Below, piece by piece: positions 1 to 9,584 of a stretch of DNA of 64,000 bases. The DNA comes from Bradyrhizobium sp. Gha. Lineage in GTDB: Bacteria > Pseudomonadota > Alphaproteobacteria > Rhizobiales > Xanthobacteraceae. Numbering within the stretch: the first letter of the stretch is position 1; the number at the start of each line of letters is the position of its first letter. The translations under genes and the position numbers were made by a program. The notes beneath the pieces were generated by a model. The model ran no database searches. It was not told the origin of the DNA and saw only the letters and a program-made list of their open reading frames with translations. The stretch lies in assembly GCF_900113735.1 (NCBI RefSeq), contig NZ_FOQM01000031.1, positions 28,482 to 92,481 of the forward strand. Direction: 5' to 3'.

Positions 1-2107
1 GAAGATCCAGCGGCTCGACATCGGAACCGGTGCCGAAGCGGAAGACTTCAAGAAAGCGCTGGAGCTCGCGACCTACGCGGTGACGGCGGTCGACGCCAAG
101 CCGGCGCGCCGCAATCCGCAGGCGCCCTTCACGACATCGACCCTGCAGCAGGAGGCGAGCCGCAAATACGGCTTTGCGCCGGCGCACACCATGCGCATCG
201 CCCAGCGCCTTTATGAAGGCATCGACATCGGCGGCGAGACCACCGGACTCATTACTTATATGCGTACCGACGGCGTGCAGATTGCCCCGGAGGCGATCAC
301 GCAGGCACGCAAGGTGATCGGCGAGGATTACGGCAATGCCTACGTGCCGGATGCGCCCCGCCAATACCAGGCCAAGGCCAAGAACGCCCAGGAAGCGCAC
401 GAAGCGATCCGCCCGACCGACCTCTCGCGACGTCCAGGCAGCATGAGCCGCAAGCTCGATGCCGACCAGGCCAAGCTCTATGAGCTGATCTGGAAGCGCA
501 CCATCGCGAGCCAGATGGAGTCGGCCGAATTGGAGCGCACCACCGTCGACATCACGGCGAAGGCGGGCGGGCGCACGCTGGAGCTGCGCGCCACCGGTCA
601 GGTCATCAAGTTCGACGGTTTTCTGACACTTTATCAGGAAGGCCGCGACGACGAGGAGGACGAGGATTCCCGCCGCCTGCCTGCGATGAGCCAGGGCGAG
701 GCGATCAAGCGGCAATCGCTCGCCGTCACCCAGCATTTCACCGAGCCGCCGCCGCGCTTCTCCGAGGCTTCGCTGGTCAAGCGCATGGAAGAGCTCGGCA
801 TCGGCCGGCCCTCGACCTATGCCTCGATCCTCCAGGTGCTGAAGGACCGCGGCTACGTCAAGCTGGAGAAGAAGCGCCTGCATGGCGAGGACAAGGGCCG
901 CGTCGTCGTCGCGTTCCTGGAAAGCTTCTTCAACCGCTACGTCGAGTATGATTTTACGGCCAATCTGGAAGAGCAGCTCGACCGCATCTCCAACAACGAG
1001 ATCTCCTGGCAGCAGGTTCTGAAGGATTTCTGGACCGGCTTCATCGGTGCCGTCGACGAGATCAAGGATCTGCGCGTCGCGCAGGTGCTCGACGTGCTCG
1101 ACGACATGCTGGGGCAGCACATCTATCCGCCGCGCGCGGATGGCGGTGACATCAGGCAATGCCCGAGTTGCGGCAACGGCCGGCTGAATCTGAAGGCCGG
1201 CAAGTTCGGCGCTTTCGTCGGCTGCTCGAACTATCCGGAATGCCGCTACACGCGTCAGCTCGCCGCCGACGGCGAGAGCACCGCCGATCGTTCGCTCGGC
1301 CAGGATCCCGAGACGGGTCGCGATGTCTGGGTCAAGGCCGGCCGCTTCGGCCCTTACATCCAGCTCGGCGAGCAAAAGGATTACGAGGAAGGCGAGAAGC
1401 CGAAGCGCGCGGGCATCCCGAAGGGCACCTCGCCCGGCGATGTCGAGCTCGAGCTTGCGCTCAAGCTGCTGTCGCTGCCGCGCGAGATCGGCAAGCATCC
1501 CGAGACAGGCCAGCCGATCACGGCAGGCCTCGGCCGCTTCGGGCCGTTCGTGAAGCATGAGAAGACCTATGCCAGCCTCGAGGCCGGCGACGAAGTCTTC
1601 GACATCGGCCTCAACCGCGCCGTCACGCTGATCGCGGAAAAGGTCGCCAAGGGCCCGAGCCGCCGCTTTGGCTCTGATCCCGGCAAGGCGATCGGCGATC
1701 ATCCGACACTCGGCACCGTCACCGTGAAGAGCGGCCGTTACGGCGCCTATGTCACGGCGGGCGGCGTCAACGCGACGATCCCGGCCGAGTTCGAAAAGGA
1801 CACGGTGACGCTCGCGCAGGCGATCGCACTGATCGACGAGCGCGCGGCCAAGGGCGGCGGCAAAGCCAAAACGGCGAAGAATGCCGCGAAGCCGGCCAAG
1901 GCCAAGAAGGCTGCGGCAAAGACTGGCGACGACACCGCACCGAAGACGAAACCGGCCGCGAAGAAAGCGGCCAAGACCAAAACTGAATCCACCAGCAAGG
2001 CGCGCGCAGGCGTGGCGTCGACGGCCAAGACTTCAGCAGTCAAGACGTCGCCGACCAAGGCAGGCGCCACCAGAGCTCCGGCCAAGAAGAGTGCCGGCAC
2101 CAATTAG
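1..2107 (+). CDS. topA: DNA topoisomerase I, C-terminal part (5' end outside window)
   Basis: Type IA topoisomerase that relaxes negative supercoils through a transient 5'-phosphotyrosine. The frame is open from base 2, so the gene starts before the window; about 701 residues are visible. The catalytic tyrosine lies in ITYMRTD (Tyr codon 257-259). A single four-cysteine zinc-finger segment (CPSC then CSNYPEC) begins at base 1160, followed by repeated G-R-F/Y-G modules typical of alphaproteobacterial TopA C-termini. From about 1850 the protein ends in a long Lys/Ala/Pro-rich tail, probably DNA-binding. The stop TAG is followed 7 bases later by rnr, so the two are probably co-transcribed. Confidence 0.97.
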   Translation, partial: KIQRLDIGTGAEAEDFKKALELATYAVTAVDAKPARRNPQAPFTTSTLQQEASRKYGFAPAHTMRIAQRLYEGIDIGGETTGLITYMRTDGVQIAPEAITQARKVIGEDYGNAYVPDAPRQYQAKAKNAQEAHEAIRPTDLSRRPGSMSRKLDADQAKLYELIWKRTIASQMESAELERTTVDITAKAGGRTLELRATGQVIKFDGFLTLYQEGRDDEEDEDSRRLPAMSQGEAIKRQSLAVTQHFTEPPPRFSEASLVKRMEELGIGRPSTYASILQVLKDRGYVKLEKKRLHGEDKGRVVVAFLESFFNRYVEYDFTANLEEQLDRISNNEISWQQVLKDFWTGFIGAVDEIKDLRVAQVLDVLDDMLGQHIYPPRADGGDIRQCPSCGNGRLNLKAGKFGAFVGCSNYPECRYTRQLAADGESTADRSLGQDPETGRDVWVKAGRFGPYIQLGEQKDYEEGEKPKRAGIPKGTSPGDVELELALKLLSLPREIGKHPETGQPITAGLGRFGPFVKHEKTYASLEAGDEVFDIGLNRAVTLIAEKVAKGPSRRFGSDPGKAIGDHPTLGTVTVKSGRYGAYVTAGGVNATIPAEFEKDTVTLAQAIALIDERAAKGGGKAKTAKNAAKPAKAKKAAAKTGDDTAPKTKPAAKKAAKTKTESTSKARAGVASTAKTSAVKTSPTKAGATRAPAKKSAGTN

Positions 2108-2114
2108 AGGTTAA

Positions 2115-4484
2115 GTGAAACGCAAGAATGACCGTGGCTTTCCCGACAGGCAAGCCATCGTCGCCTTCATCAAGGCACATCCAGGAAAGGTCGGGACCCG
2201 CGACATCGCGCGCGAGTTCGGCCTGAAGAACGCCGATCGCATCGAGCTCAAGCGCCTGCTGCGCGAGCTCGCCGACGACGGCACCATCAAGAAGAAGCGC
2301 CATACGGTCTCGGAGCCGGACGCACTTCCCCCGACGCTGGTTGCCGACATCACCGGCCGCGACGCTGACGGCGAGCTGATCGCCTCCCCCACCGAATGGG
2401 ACGAGGTCGAGGGCGGCGAACCACCAAAAATCCTCATCGTCATGCCGCGCCGGCCGAAGCCCGGCACGACGGCCGGCGTTGGCGACCGCGCGCTGCTGCG
2501 GGTCGAACCGACCAACGAGAGCGAAGGACCGGCCTATCGCGGCCACATCATCAAGGTCTTCGACAAGACCAGGAGCCGTATCCTCGGCGTATTCCGCGGC
2601 CTGCCCGAAGGCGGCGGGCGACTGGTCCCGGTCGACAAGAAGGCTGCCGACCGCGAGCTGAACATCGCCGCAGCCGATACGAAGGGCGCGCAGGACGGCG
2701 ATCTCGTCAGCGTCGACATCGTTCGCACCCGCAGCTTTGGGCTGGCGTCCGGCCGCGTCAAGGAGAAGCTCGGTTCGGTCAAGTCCGAGAAAGCGATCAG
2801 CCTGATCGCGATCTACGCCCACGATATCCCCCTGCAATTCTCTTCTGCCGCCGAGCGCGAGGCGGAGGCCGCGGAGCCCGCGAACCTGAAAGGCCGCGAG
2901 GACTGGCGCGACGTCCCGCTCGTCACCATCGATCCGCCTGACGCCAAGGATCACGACGACGCGGTGCATGCGCAAGCGGATCCCGATCCTGACAACAAGG
3001 ACGGCTTCATCGTCGACGTCGCCATCGCGGATGTGAGCTTTTACGTCCGGCCGGGCACCGCGCTCGACCGCGCAGCGCTCGACCGCGGCAACTCGGTCTA
3101 TTTCCCGGACCGCGTCGTGCCGATGCTGCCCGAGCGCATCTCCAACAATCTCTGCTCGCTGGTGCCGGGCGAGCCGCGCGGCGCGCTCGCCGTGCGGATG
3201 ATCATCGCGCCCGACGGACGCAAGCGCTCGCACAGCTTTCACCGCATCCTGATGCGCTCGGCCGCCAAGCTGAGCTACGCACAGGCACAGGCCGCGATCG
3301 ACGGACGGCCCGATGACACCACCGGTCCGCTGGTCGATCCGATCCTCAAGCCGCTTTATGCGGCTTACGCCTGCATCAAGCGCGCGCGCGACGAGCGCGA
3401 TCCGCTCAACCTCGATCTGCCCGAGCGCAAGATCCTGCTGAGGAGCGACGGCACCGTCGACCGTGTCGTCGTGCCTGACAGGCTCGACGCGCACAGATTG
3501 ATCGAGGAGTTCATGATCCTGGCCAACGTCGCGGCCGCCGAGATGCTGGAGAAGAAATCGCTCCCGCTGATCTACCGCGTGCATGACGAGCCGACGCTGG
3601 AAAAAGTCCACGCGCTCGCGGAATTCCTGCAAACGCTGGACGTCCACTTCGCAAAGGGCGGTGCGCTGCGCCCGGCTCTGTTCAACCGTGTGCTGGCGCA
3701 GCTCGAGGGCCACGACCACTTCCCGCTGGTGAGCGAGGTGGTGCTGCGCGCCCAGGCGCAGGCGGAATACTCGTCGGAGAATTACGGGCATTTCGGCCTG
3801 AATTTGCGCCGCTATGCGCATTTCACCTCGCCGATCCGCCGCTATGCCGATCTCGTCGTGCACCGCGCGCTGGTCCGCGCGCTCGGGCTTGGCGAAGGCG
3901 CCCTGCCCGACAGCGAGACGGCGGAAACCCTCGCCGAAGTCGCCGCGCACATTTCGCTGACCGAGCGGCGCGCGATGAAGGCGGAACGCGAGACCGTCGA
4001 TCGCTTGATCGCGCATCATCTCGCCGAACGCATCGGCGCGAGCTTCCAGGGCCGCGTCTCCGGCGTCACCCGCGCCGGGCTCTTCGTCAAACTCGCGGAA
4101 ACCGGCGCCGACGGATTGATCCCGATCCGATCCCTCGGCACGGAATATTTCAACTATGACGAGGGCCGCCACGCGCTGGTCGGCACGCGCAGCCGGACCA
4201 TGTACCAGCTCGGCGATGTCGTCGAGGTCCGACTGGTCGAAGCGGCCCCGATCGCAGGCGCGCTGCGCTTCGAGCTGCTGTCGTCATCCAGCGAGACGAG
4301 CCCGCGCGATCGCCGGCAAGCAGGCCCGCAACGCCGCCCCTCGCTCAAGGCGCATCCCGGCCGCAGCCCGGATAGAAAGCGCAAGCCGCCAAAGCCCGGC
4401 AATGCGAAGAAGGGCAAGGAAAAGAACAAGGGCAGGAACAAGGGAAAGAACAAGGGCAAAGGCAAGAAGGGCAAGGCATGGTGA
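2115..4484 (+). CDS. rnr: Ribonuclease R
   Basis: Processive 3'-5' exoribonuclease of the RNB/RNase II family, acting on structured RNA. The 789-residue protein starts at GTG 2115, with GAGG at 2107-2110 as ribosome-binding site just after the topA stop. It has an N-terminal helix-turn-helix-like region and cold-shock-like domains. The RNB catalytic motif DPPDAKDHDDAV with its metal-binding aspartates lies near residues 273-284, and an S1 RNA-binding domain near residues 640-720. The last 55 or so residues are extremely rich in Lys, Gly and Arg. The end overlaps the start of the DUF983 gene, suggesting an operon. Confidence 0.97.
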   Translation: MKRKNDRGFPDRQAIVAFIKAHPGKVGTRDIAREFGLKNADRIELKRLLRELADDGTIKKKRHTVSEPDALPPTLVADITGRDADGELIASPTEWDEVEGGEPPKILIVMPRRPKPGTTAGVGDRALLRVEPTNESEGPAYRGHIIKVFDKTRSRILGVFRGLPEGGGRLVPVDKKAADRELNIAAADTKGAQDGDLVSVDIVRTRSFGLASGRVKEKLGSVKSEKAISLIAIYAHDIPLQFSSAAEREAEAAEPANLKGREDWRDVPLVTIDPPDAKDHDDAVHAQADPDPDNKDGFIVDVAIADVSFYVRPGTALDRAALDRGNSVYFPDRVVPMLPERISNNLCSLVPGEPRGALAVRMIIAPDGRKRSHSFHRILMRSAAKLSYAQAQAAIDGRPDDTTGPLVDPILKPLYAAYACIKRARDERDPLNLDLPERKILLRSDGTVDRVVVPDRLDAHRLIEEFMILANVAAAEMLEKKSLPLIYRVHDEPTLEKVHALAEFLQTLDVHFAKGGALRPALFNRVLAQLEGHDHFPLVSEVVLRAQAQAEYSSENYGHFGLNLRRYAHFTSPIRRYADLVVHRALVRALGLGEGALPDSETAETLAEVAAHISLTERRAMKAERETVDRLIAHHLAERIGASFQGRVSGVTRAGLFVKLAETGADGLIPIRSLGTEYFNYDEGRHALVGTRSRTMYQLGDVVEVRLVEAAPIAGALRFELLSSSSETSPRDRRQAGPQRRPSLKAHPGRSPDRKRKPPKPGNAKKGKEKNKGRNKGKNKGKGKKGKAW

Positions 4485-4918
4485 CCATGAGCACAGTCCC
4501 GAAGATCTGGACACGCGAGACCGGCCTCGTCGAGAAGCGCGATCTCTGGACGGCCATGAAACGCGGTTTTCGCGGCCGCTGCCCGCGTTGCGGCCAAGGC
4601 AAGCTGTTCCGCGCCTTCCTGAAGACGGCGGACAATTGCCCGTCCTGCGGACTCGACTTCACGCCGCACCGCGCCGACGATTTGCCCGCCTATCTCGTGA
4701 TCGTCATCGTCGGCCACATCACCGTGCCGACGATCCTCTGGATCGAGACCAACTACACGACGCCGGCCTGGCTGACATACGTCGCCTATCTGCCATTCAC
4801 CTTCTTTGCGTCGCTTGGGCTGTTGCAGCCGGTGAAAGGAGCCGTGGTCGGCTTGCAATGGGCTCTGCGCATGCACGGGTTTGACGAGAACCCGCCGGAT
4901 GGTATTCCGCCCGTGTAA
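4478..4918 (+). CDS. DUF983 family membrane protein
   Basis: A 146-residue protein of the DUF983 family, function unknown. Two CxxC pairs near residues 35-55 (CPRCG and CPSCG) could bind zinc. They are followed by two hydrophobic stretches separated by a short polar turn, consistent with a two-helix inner-membrane protein. The ATG at 4478 overlaps the end of rnr by 7 bases; a second ATG at 4487 is an equally possible start. Translational coupling to rnr is likely. DUF983 genes commonly sit next to rnr in rhizobia (general knowledge), which supports the call. Confidence 0.88.
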   Translation: MVTMSTVPKIWTRETGLVEKRDLWTAMKRGFRGRCPRCGQGKLFRAFLKTADNCPSCGLDFTPHRADDLPAYLVIVIVGHITVPTILWIETNYTTPAWLTYVAYLPFTFFASLGLLQPVKGAVVGLQWALRMHGFDENPPDGIPPV

Positions 4919-4950
4919 GCACAACAAGCAAGAACAGTTTGGGTGAGGAT

Positions 4951-5700
4951 ATGAGCGATACGGCGCAGACAGCCGAAAAGGCGAAAGTCCACGAGGAAAA
5001 GGAAGCCGATCATCATCCCTATTTCCGCCCGAGGGATGCGGCGACGCTGATCCTGGTCGACCGCAGCGGCACCGTTCCGAAGGTGCTGGTCGGCAAGCGC
5101 CACGACAAGGTGGTGTTCATGCCCGGAAAATTCGTCTTCCCGGGCGGCCGCGTCGACAAGGACGATTATCGCGTGCCCTGTGCGGCCCCCATCACCACCG
5201 AACTGGAAGCCAATCTCGCCAAGGGCAGCCCCAAGACGCCGGCCTCGCGCGCAAAATCGCTGGCAGTGGCCGCCATCCGCGAAGCCTGCGAGGAGACCGG
5301 TCTCTGCCTCGGACGCAAGAGCGAGGGGAAAGCAAAACTCGAAGGCCCCTGGAAACCGTTCGCGGATGCGGGCCTGCTGCCCGATCCATCCAGCCTGTTC
5401 CTGATCGCGCGCGCGATCACCCCGCCCGGCCGCGTCAAGCGCTTCGATACGCGCTTCTTCACCGCGGATGCCTCCGCGATCACCCATCGCGTCGAGGGCG
5501 TGATCCACGCGGATGCCGAACTGGTCGAATTGGTGTGGGTCGAGCTCGGCTCGAAGCCACTCGCGGATCTCCATCCCATGACACGCAACGTGCTCAACGA
5601 GCTGCACACGCGCCTTGCCACCGGCCCCTTGCGCCACGACGCACCGGTGCCGTTCTTCCATTTCTACGGCGGCAGGATGCAGAAGGATGTTTTGAGCTGA
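4951..5700 (+). CDS. Nudix hydrolase family protein
   Basis: A 249-residue Nudix-fold protein, probably a pyrophosphohydrolase acting on a nucleotide or CoA derivative. The motif is split: FPGGRVD supplies the leading glycine, and after roughly 37 inserted residues REACEETGL gives the REUxEExGU core. Such an insertion resembles the NUDT19-like subgroup, but substrate cannot be assigned. I chose ATG 4951 over the upstream TTG at 4939 because the sequence MSDTAQT is a plausible N-terminus; the GAGG at 4945-4948 is rather close to that ATG. It lies 32 bases after the DUF983 gene, probably in the same operon. Confidence 0.85.
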   Translation: MSDTAQTAEKAKVHEEKEADHHPYFRPRDAATLILVDRSGTVPKVLVGKRHDKVVFMPGKFVFPGGRVDKDDYRVPCAAPITTELEANLAKGSPKTPASRAKSLAVAAIREACEETGLCLGRKSEGKAKLEGPWKPFADAGLLPDPSSLFLIARAITPPGRVKRFDTRFFTADASAITHRVEGVIHADAELVELVWVELGSKPLADLHPMTRNVLNELHTRLATGPLRHDAPVPFFHFYGGRMQKDVLS

Positions 5701-6252
5701 TCAGCGCGCGTCGTCGTCATCAGGCTCGGTGCCGACATAGTCGCGCGCCGGCAGCTTGAGGACGCGGCCGATCTCGCTCGCGAGCCTGTCCGCCTCCTCG
5801 CGGCTGGTAAAACTCTGAAGCGTGATCGGCTCGGTGCCCTTGTCGCCGCAGAGATTGACGTCGTAGGTCGTCAATTCGGGATCGTAATCGTCCGTGATGC
5901 TGATGAAGTGATAGTCGGCGAGATCACGGGACTTTCGAAAGTTCAGCGGACCGAACTGCCTGGTGACGACGATCTGGCGCAGCGTCTCGTTGAGCACGAC
6001 GAAGGTGCGGAAGGTCAGCAGGATCAGGCCGGGGACGCCGATGAGCAGTCCGAGGCCGGAAAACACCAGCACCGGCACGAGATCGTCGGCAAGCCGGCCG
6101 AAGCCCAAAAAATCCTGGCGCAGGCCGAGCGCGACATTCCACAGCAGATAGCCGCTCGCCGCCAACAACGGCAGCGACAGCAGTCGGCCGAACCACGGCA
6201 TCGGCCGGTCGATCCGGATGATGCTGCCGTCCAGGGTCATTGCGTCTGCCAT
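5701..6252 (-). CDS. Conserved membrane protein of unknown function
   Basis: A 183-residue protein that I cannot assign to a named family. Near residues 20-40 and 60-85 there are two hydrophobic segments, followed by a soluble domain with mixed charge and an Asp-rich C-terminus (EPDDDDAR). The topology suggests two transmembrane helices with a cytoplasmic or periplasmic C-terminal domain. It is convergent with the Nudix gene, with no space between the two stop codons, which makes both ends well supported. No regulatory element was recognised upstream. Confidence 0.7.
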   Translation of the reverse strand: MADAMTLDGSIIRIDRPMPWFGRLLSLPLLAASGYLLWNVALGLRQDFLGFGRLADDLVPVLVFSGLGLLIGVPGLILLTFRTFVVLNETLRQIVVTRQFGPLNFRKSRDLADYHFISITDDYDPELTTYDVNLCGDKGTEPITLQSFTSREEADRLASEIGRVLKLPARDYVGTEPDDDDAR

Positions 6253-6468
6253 GAAAAGTCTCCTCGGAAGCGAAGGTCACGGCTTGGTCGGCACGAGCGG
6301 CGGATTGGTTCGACCGACCACCCCTCGCCGCGGCGAGGCGCCCCGCAATGACGCGATTGTGCTGAGCCTGTCGCGAAAAACAAAAAATTCTTCTCAGCCA
6401 TCCCAATGGCGCAGTTCCCCCGCGTGCCTATGTGTTTGCGAACGACATCAAGAACGGACCACGGCGCG

Positions 6469-7794
6469 ATGGCACAACGGCAACTCAAGCTTGGCGCGTT
6501 CATGCGCCCGATCAGCATCCACACCGGCGCCTGGCGCTATCCCGGGGCCTGGCCGGACGCCAATTTCAATTTCGGCCACATCAAGACGCTGATCCAGAAG
6601 CTCGAGGCCGGCAAGTTCGACGCCTTCTTCATGGCCGATCACCTCGCGGTGCTGAACATGCCGGTCAACGCGCTCAAGCGCAGCCACACCGTCACCTCGT
6701 TCGAGCCATTCACGCTGCTCTCGGCGCTGTCGGCGGTCACCGAACGGATCGGCCTGATCGCGACGGGCTCGACCACGTTCGACGAGCCCTATCACGTCGC
6801 CCGCCGCTTCGCTTCCCTCGACCATCTCAGCGGGGGACGTGCGGGGTGGAACATCGTCACCACCTCGAACCCGGACGTAGCGCTGAATTTCGGCCTCGAC
6901 GATCACATGGAGCACGCCGAGCGCTACAAGCGCGCCCGCGAGTTCTATGACGTCGTCACGGGCCTCTGGGATTCCTTCGCGGACGATGCCTTCGTCCGCG
7001 ACGTCGAGAGCGGGCTGTTCTTCGATCCCGCGAAGATGCATGTGCTCGACCACCACGGCAAATATCTGAAGGTCCGCGGCCCGCTCAACATCGCGCGCCC
7101 CGTGCAGGGCTGGCCCGTGATCGTGCAGGCCGGCGCCTCCGAGGACGGCAGGCAGCTCGCCGCAGAGACCGCGGAAGCCGTCTTCACCGGCGGCGGCAGC
7201 CTCGCCGACGGACAAAAGCTCTATGCGGACATCAAGGGGCGCATGGAAAAGATCGGCCGCGATCCCGAGCACCTGAAGATCCTGCCCGGCGCCTTCGTCG
7301 TGGTCGGCGATAGCGTCGACGAGGCCAGGGAGAAGCGCGCCCTGCTCGACAGCCGCGTGCATTACGACAGCGCCATCGCCTCGCTCTCGGTCGTCCTCGG
7401 CACCGACGCCTCCGGCTTCGATCCGGATGGACAGCTGCCTGACATCCCCGAGACCAACGCCAGCAAGAGCGGCCGGCAGCGCATGGTCGACCTCGCCAGG
7501 CGTGACAAGCTCACCGTGCGTCAGCTCGCCCAACGCGTCGGCGGCTATGGCGGGCTCTCCTTCGTCGGCACTGCGAAAACCATCGCCGACCAGATGGAGG
7601 AATGGCTGGTCGGGCGCGGCTCCGACGGATTCAACATCATGTTCCCGTTCCTGCCCGCTGGCCTCGACGATTTCGTCGACAAGGTGGTCCCGGAGCTGCA
7701 GCGCCGCGGGATTTTCCGGAAAGAATATGAAGGGGCCACGCTGCGGGAGAATCTCGGCCTCCCCCGGCCGAAAAACCGCTTCTTCGAGGGGTAA
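6469..7794 (+). CDS. LLM-class flavin-dependent monooxygenase (NtaA/SnaA/DszA type)
   Basis: A 441-residue two-component-type FMN-dependent monooxygenase of the bacterial luciferase superfamily. The N-terminus (KLGAFMRP, then FDAFFMADH near residue 45), the segment TSNPDVALNFG and the C-terminal GFNIMFPFLPAGLDDFV stretch are characteristic of the NtaA/SnaA/DszA branch. Members oxidise organosulfur compounds or chelators with reduced flavin from a separate reductase; the substrate here is unknown. The open frame extends to 6406, but ATG 6469 matches the usual family start. A hairpin with a T-rich tail follows at 7821, so it is probably monocistronic. Confidence 0.88.
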   Translation: MAQRQLKLGAFMRPISIHTGAWRYPGAWPDANFNFGHIKTLIQKLEAGKFDAFFMADHLAVLNMPVNALKRSHTVTSFEPFTLLSALSAVTERIGLIATGSTTFDEPYHVARRFASLDHLSGGRAGWNIVTTSNPDVALNFGLDDHMEHAERYKRAREFYDVVTGLWDSFADDAFVRDVESGLFFDPAKMHVLDHHGKYLKVRGPLNIARPVQGWPVIVQAGASEDGRQLAAETAEAVFTGGGSLADGQKLYADIKGRMEKIGRDPEHLKILPGAFVVVGDSVDEAREKRALLDSRVHYDSAIASLSVVLGTDASGFDPDGQLPDIPETNASKSGRQRMVDLARRDKLTVRQLAQRVGGYGGLSFVGTAKTIADQMEEWLVGRGSDGFNIMFPFLPAGLDDFVDKVVPELQRRGIFRKEYEGATLRENLGLPRPKNRFFEG

Positions 7795-7820
7795 TCGGCC
7801 CGATTTGGGTGGTTTTCCGC

Positions 7821-7854
7821 CCTGGAGCCCCGTCCGGGGCTCTAGGTTGTTGTT
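7821..7854 (+). terminator. Rho-independent terminator after the LLM monooxygenase
   Basis: An 11-bp stem with one mismatch (CCTGGAGCCCC against GGGGCTCTAGG, loop GTCC, 7821-7846) is followed by a T-rich run, TTGTTGTTTTG. It lies 27 bases after the monooxygenase stop codon. Confidence 0.6.
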
Positions 7855-7911
7855 TTGACGCGTTTTCTTCACGCGAACCGGTGCCCGCTTCGCTCGAAAA
7901 CGCTTCGAAAC

Positions 7912-7940
7912 CTTGACATCAGGCGGTTTCTGGCTAGGTT
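7912..7940 (+). promoter_or_regulatory. Candidate housekeeping promoter of rpmG
   Basis: CTTGACA at 7912-7918, then CTAGGTT at 7934-7940, resembles the rhizobial housekeeping consensus CTTGAC-N17-CTATAT. It lies about 60 bases upstream of the rpmG start. Supported by pattern only. Confidence 0.5.
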
Positions 7941-8000
7941 GCCGGCCAACGCGGGCCGTTTGGCCGGCTCCAGATTCCCCAATTTTCTGAGGTTCAGAAC

Positions 8001-8168
8001 ATGGCCAAAGCGGTCACCATCAAGGTCAAGCTCGTGTCCTCGGCCGACACCGGCTTCTACTACGTCGCCAAGAAGAATTCGCGCACCATGACCGACAAGC
8101 TGGTCAAGAAGAAGTACGATCCGGTCGCGCGCAAGCACGTCGAATTCAAGGAAGCCAAGATCAAGTAA
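8001..8168 (+). CDS. rpmG: 50S ribosomal protein L33
   Basis: A 55-residue ribosomal protein L33, a component of the large subunit near the E site. The sequence begins MAKAVTIKVKLVSSADTG and has the family-typical FYYVAKKNSR and KKYDPVARKHVEFKE segments. It lacks the cysteine pairs seen in zinc-binding L33 paralogues, so it is the C- (zinc-free) form. ATG 8001 is preceded by GAGG at 7989-7992. A promoter-like CTTGACA lies upstream and a strong hairpin terminator follows 27 bases after the stop, so it appears monocistronic. Confidence 0.97.
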   Translation: MAKAVTIKVKLVSSADTGFYYVAKKNSRTMTDKLVKKKYDPVARKHVEFKEAKIK

Positions 8169-8195
8169 GATCGGCCAAAGCGTCGAAGAGTTTTG

Positions 8196-8220
8196 CGGGG
8201 TCCTTCTGGGCCCCGTTTTC
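8196..8220 (+). terminator. Rho-independent terminator after rpmG
   Basis: An 8-bp GC-rich stem (CGGGGTCC / GGGCCCCG with one G-U pair, loop TTCT) is followed directly by TTTTC. It lies 27 bases downstream of the rpmG stop. Confidence 0.8.
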
Positions 8221-8276
8221 GTTTCCGCTCTGGTGGAGGCGCGGTGCCGCGCCGGGCTGGGGCCCGATTCCGAATT

Positions 8277-9350
8277 TCAATCCAACGGCACGTTCAGGCT
8301 GGTGCCTTTGGTGATGATGCCGCCGCGATTGCCGATTTCGATCGAACCGTAGCGTTCCCTGAAACAATCGGGCAGCGGCCGGTCGCCTTCCATGCTGAGC
8401 CAAAGGCGCAACAGGTGACGCTTCCGGCCCGCATCGGGCCAATCGCGGAATCCCGTCCGGTCATGCAGCAAGGCATGATTGTAGACGAACTGCATATCCC
8501 CCGGCTGAAGCCGCATGCCAAAGTGCAGATCGGGATCATTTGCCAGCGCGTCAAAGAGATCGAGCGCCTCGATGTGAGCAGGCGTCAATCTCGGCGCATC
8601 GGCGAAGCGTTGCGCACTGTCGATATACTGACGCTGATAGAACCCGGTCAGAAACCCCGCATGCCAATTCAGCACCGGGATTTGCAGATATGGCTTTTCG
8701 TTCTCCGGCACCTCGCCGCGCCGGTCCGTCGCGATTGGTTCGAACAACAGGGCGGCAAGATCGGGACGCCTGTCGAACATCTCGTTGTAGATTGTGGATG
8801 TGCTGACGAGAAGGGACTCGCCGCCCTCCATCGCCTCGCGAATGCACAACAGTCCAACCACGTCGGACGAATCCGTGTGGAATGTTTGCCTTTCCGACGT
8901 CTGATAGATCCGCGTGTTCGGATCCCTGGCATCGGCGCCCGTGTCGCGGACGTGACCGAGAATGTGCCCCGCCGCATTCTGGGAGCGTGCCGATCCGAGA
9001 TGGGCGCCCACCCCGCAAAAGATCGTCGCGGCAAACTCCTGGCTGTATTTTGCGACCGGAAGGCCGCGTATGACTTCAAAGCCCAGCCCGACCAGCAGCT
9101 TCCTCCTGAGATCGTCCAGATGCGCGCCGAAGTGAGGGAGCGGAAAGCTGTCCTTCGTGATGTCGGCGATTTTCTTGCTCCGACCAAGGTATGATTCAGC
9201 CGCGGTCTCGAGCTCCGCGATATCGCTGGCTCCAAGCGAGATCAACCATCCATCGGGGTTTGCCTTCATCTCCGCGCCTCGCCATGCAGATGCGACCTCG
9301 ACACGCCCTCGAGGACGATTGATCCCACTGGGCGCTGAGACCACATTCAT
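8277..9350 (-). CDS. TauD/TfdA-family Fe(II)/2-oxoglutarate dioxygenase
   Basis: A 357-residue non-haem iron dioxygenase. The iron ligands can be seen as FHTDSSD (His158, Asp160) and a distal histidine in LLHDRTGF (about His296). The following RKRHLLRLW supplies the arginine usual for 2-oxoglutarate binding. The family hydroxylates taurine, aryloxyacids or other small acids; the substrate here is not evident. ATG 9350 has GGGAG about 10 bases upstream; a second ATG at 9269 has poor spacing from its purine run. It stands alone, convergent with rpmG, and nothing nearby indicates a sulfonate transporter. Confidence 0.87.
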   Translation of the reverse strand: MNVVSAPSGINRPRGRVEVASAWRGAEMKANPDGWLISLGASDIAELETAAESYLGRSKKIADITKDSFPLPHFGAHLDDLRRKLLVGLGFEVIRGLPVAKYSQEFAATIFCGVGAHLGSARSQNAAGHILGHVRDTGADARDPNTRIYQTSERQTFHTDSSDVVGLLCIREAMEGGESLLVSTSTIYNEMFDRRPDLAALLFEPIATDRRGEVPENEKPYLQIPVLNWHAGFLTGFYQRQYIDSAQRFADAPRLTPAHIEALDLFDALANDPDLHFGMRLQPGDMQFVYNHALLHDRTGFRDWPDAGRKRHLLRLWLSMEGDRPLPDCFRERYGSIEIGNRGGIITKGTSLNVPLD

Positions 9351-9584
9351 GCTTGCTGGCTCCCGAAGATTGGCCGTGAGGACGGCGTCGGACCGTCAAC
9401 GATATGATGCGGATCACTCGTTTGCAACGCTGGCAGCCATGCGCGCAACGACAGTTGGTCACGGAGTGCACCTCATTGCACGTCCTTTGCTGCGCGGGCG
9501 TGCCGAAGTATGATTGCCGTGGCGGCAGGGACTCTCTGTGTCCGCGGTTCCGAAGCAGGATCTGCAAATCGTCGGAGTCACGTC

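Noticed and set aside
2040..4172. 710-codon open frame on the - strand antisense to rnr
   Set aside because: Shadow of a high-GC gene: no family, low-complexity Arg/Ala/Asp composition, and the + strand frame has all RNase R motifs.
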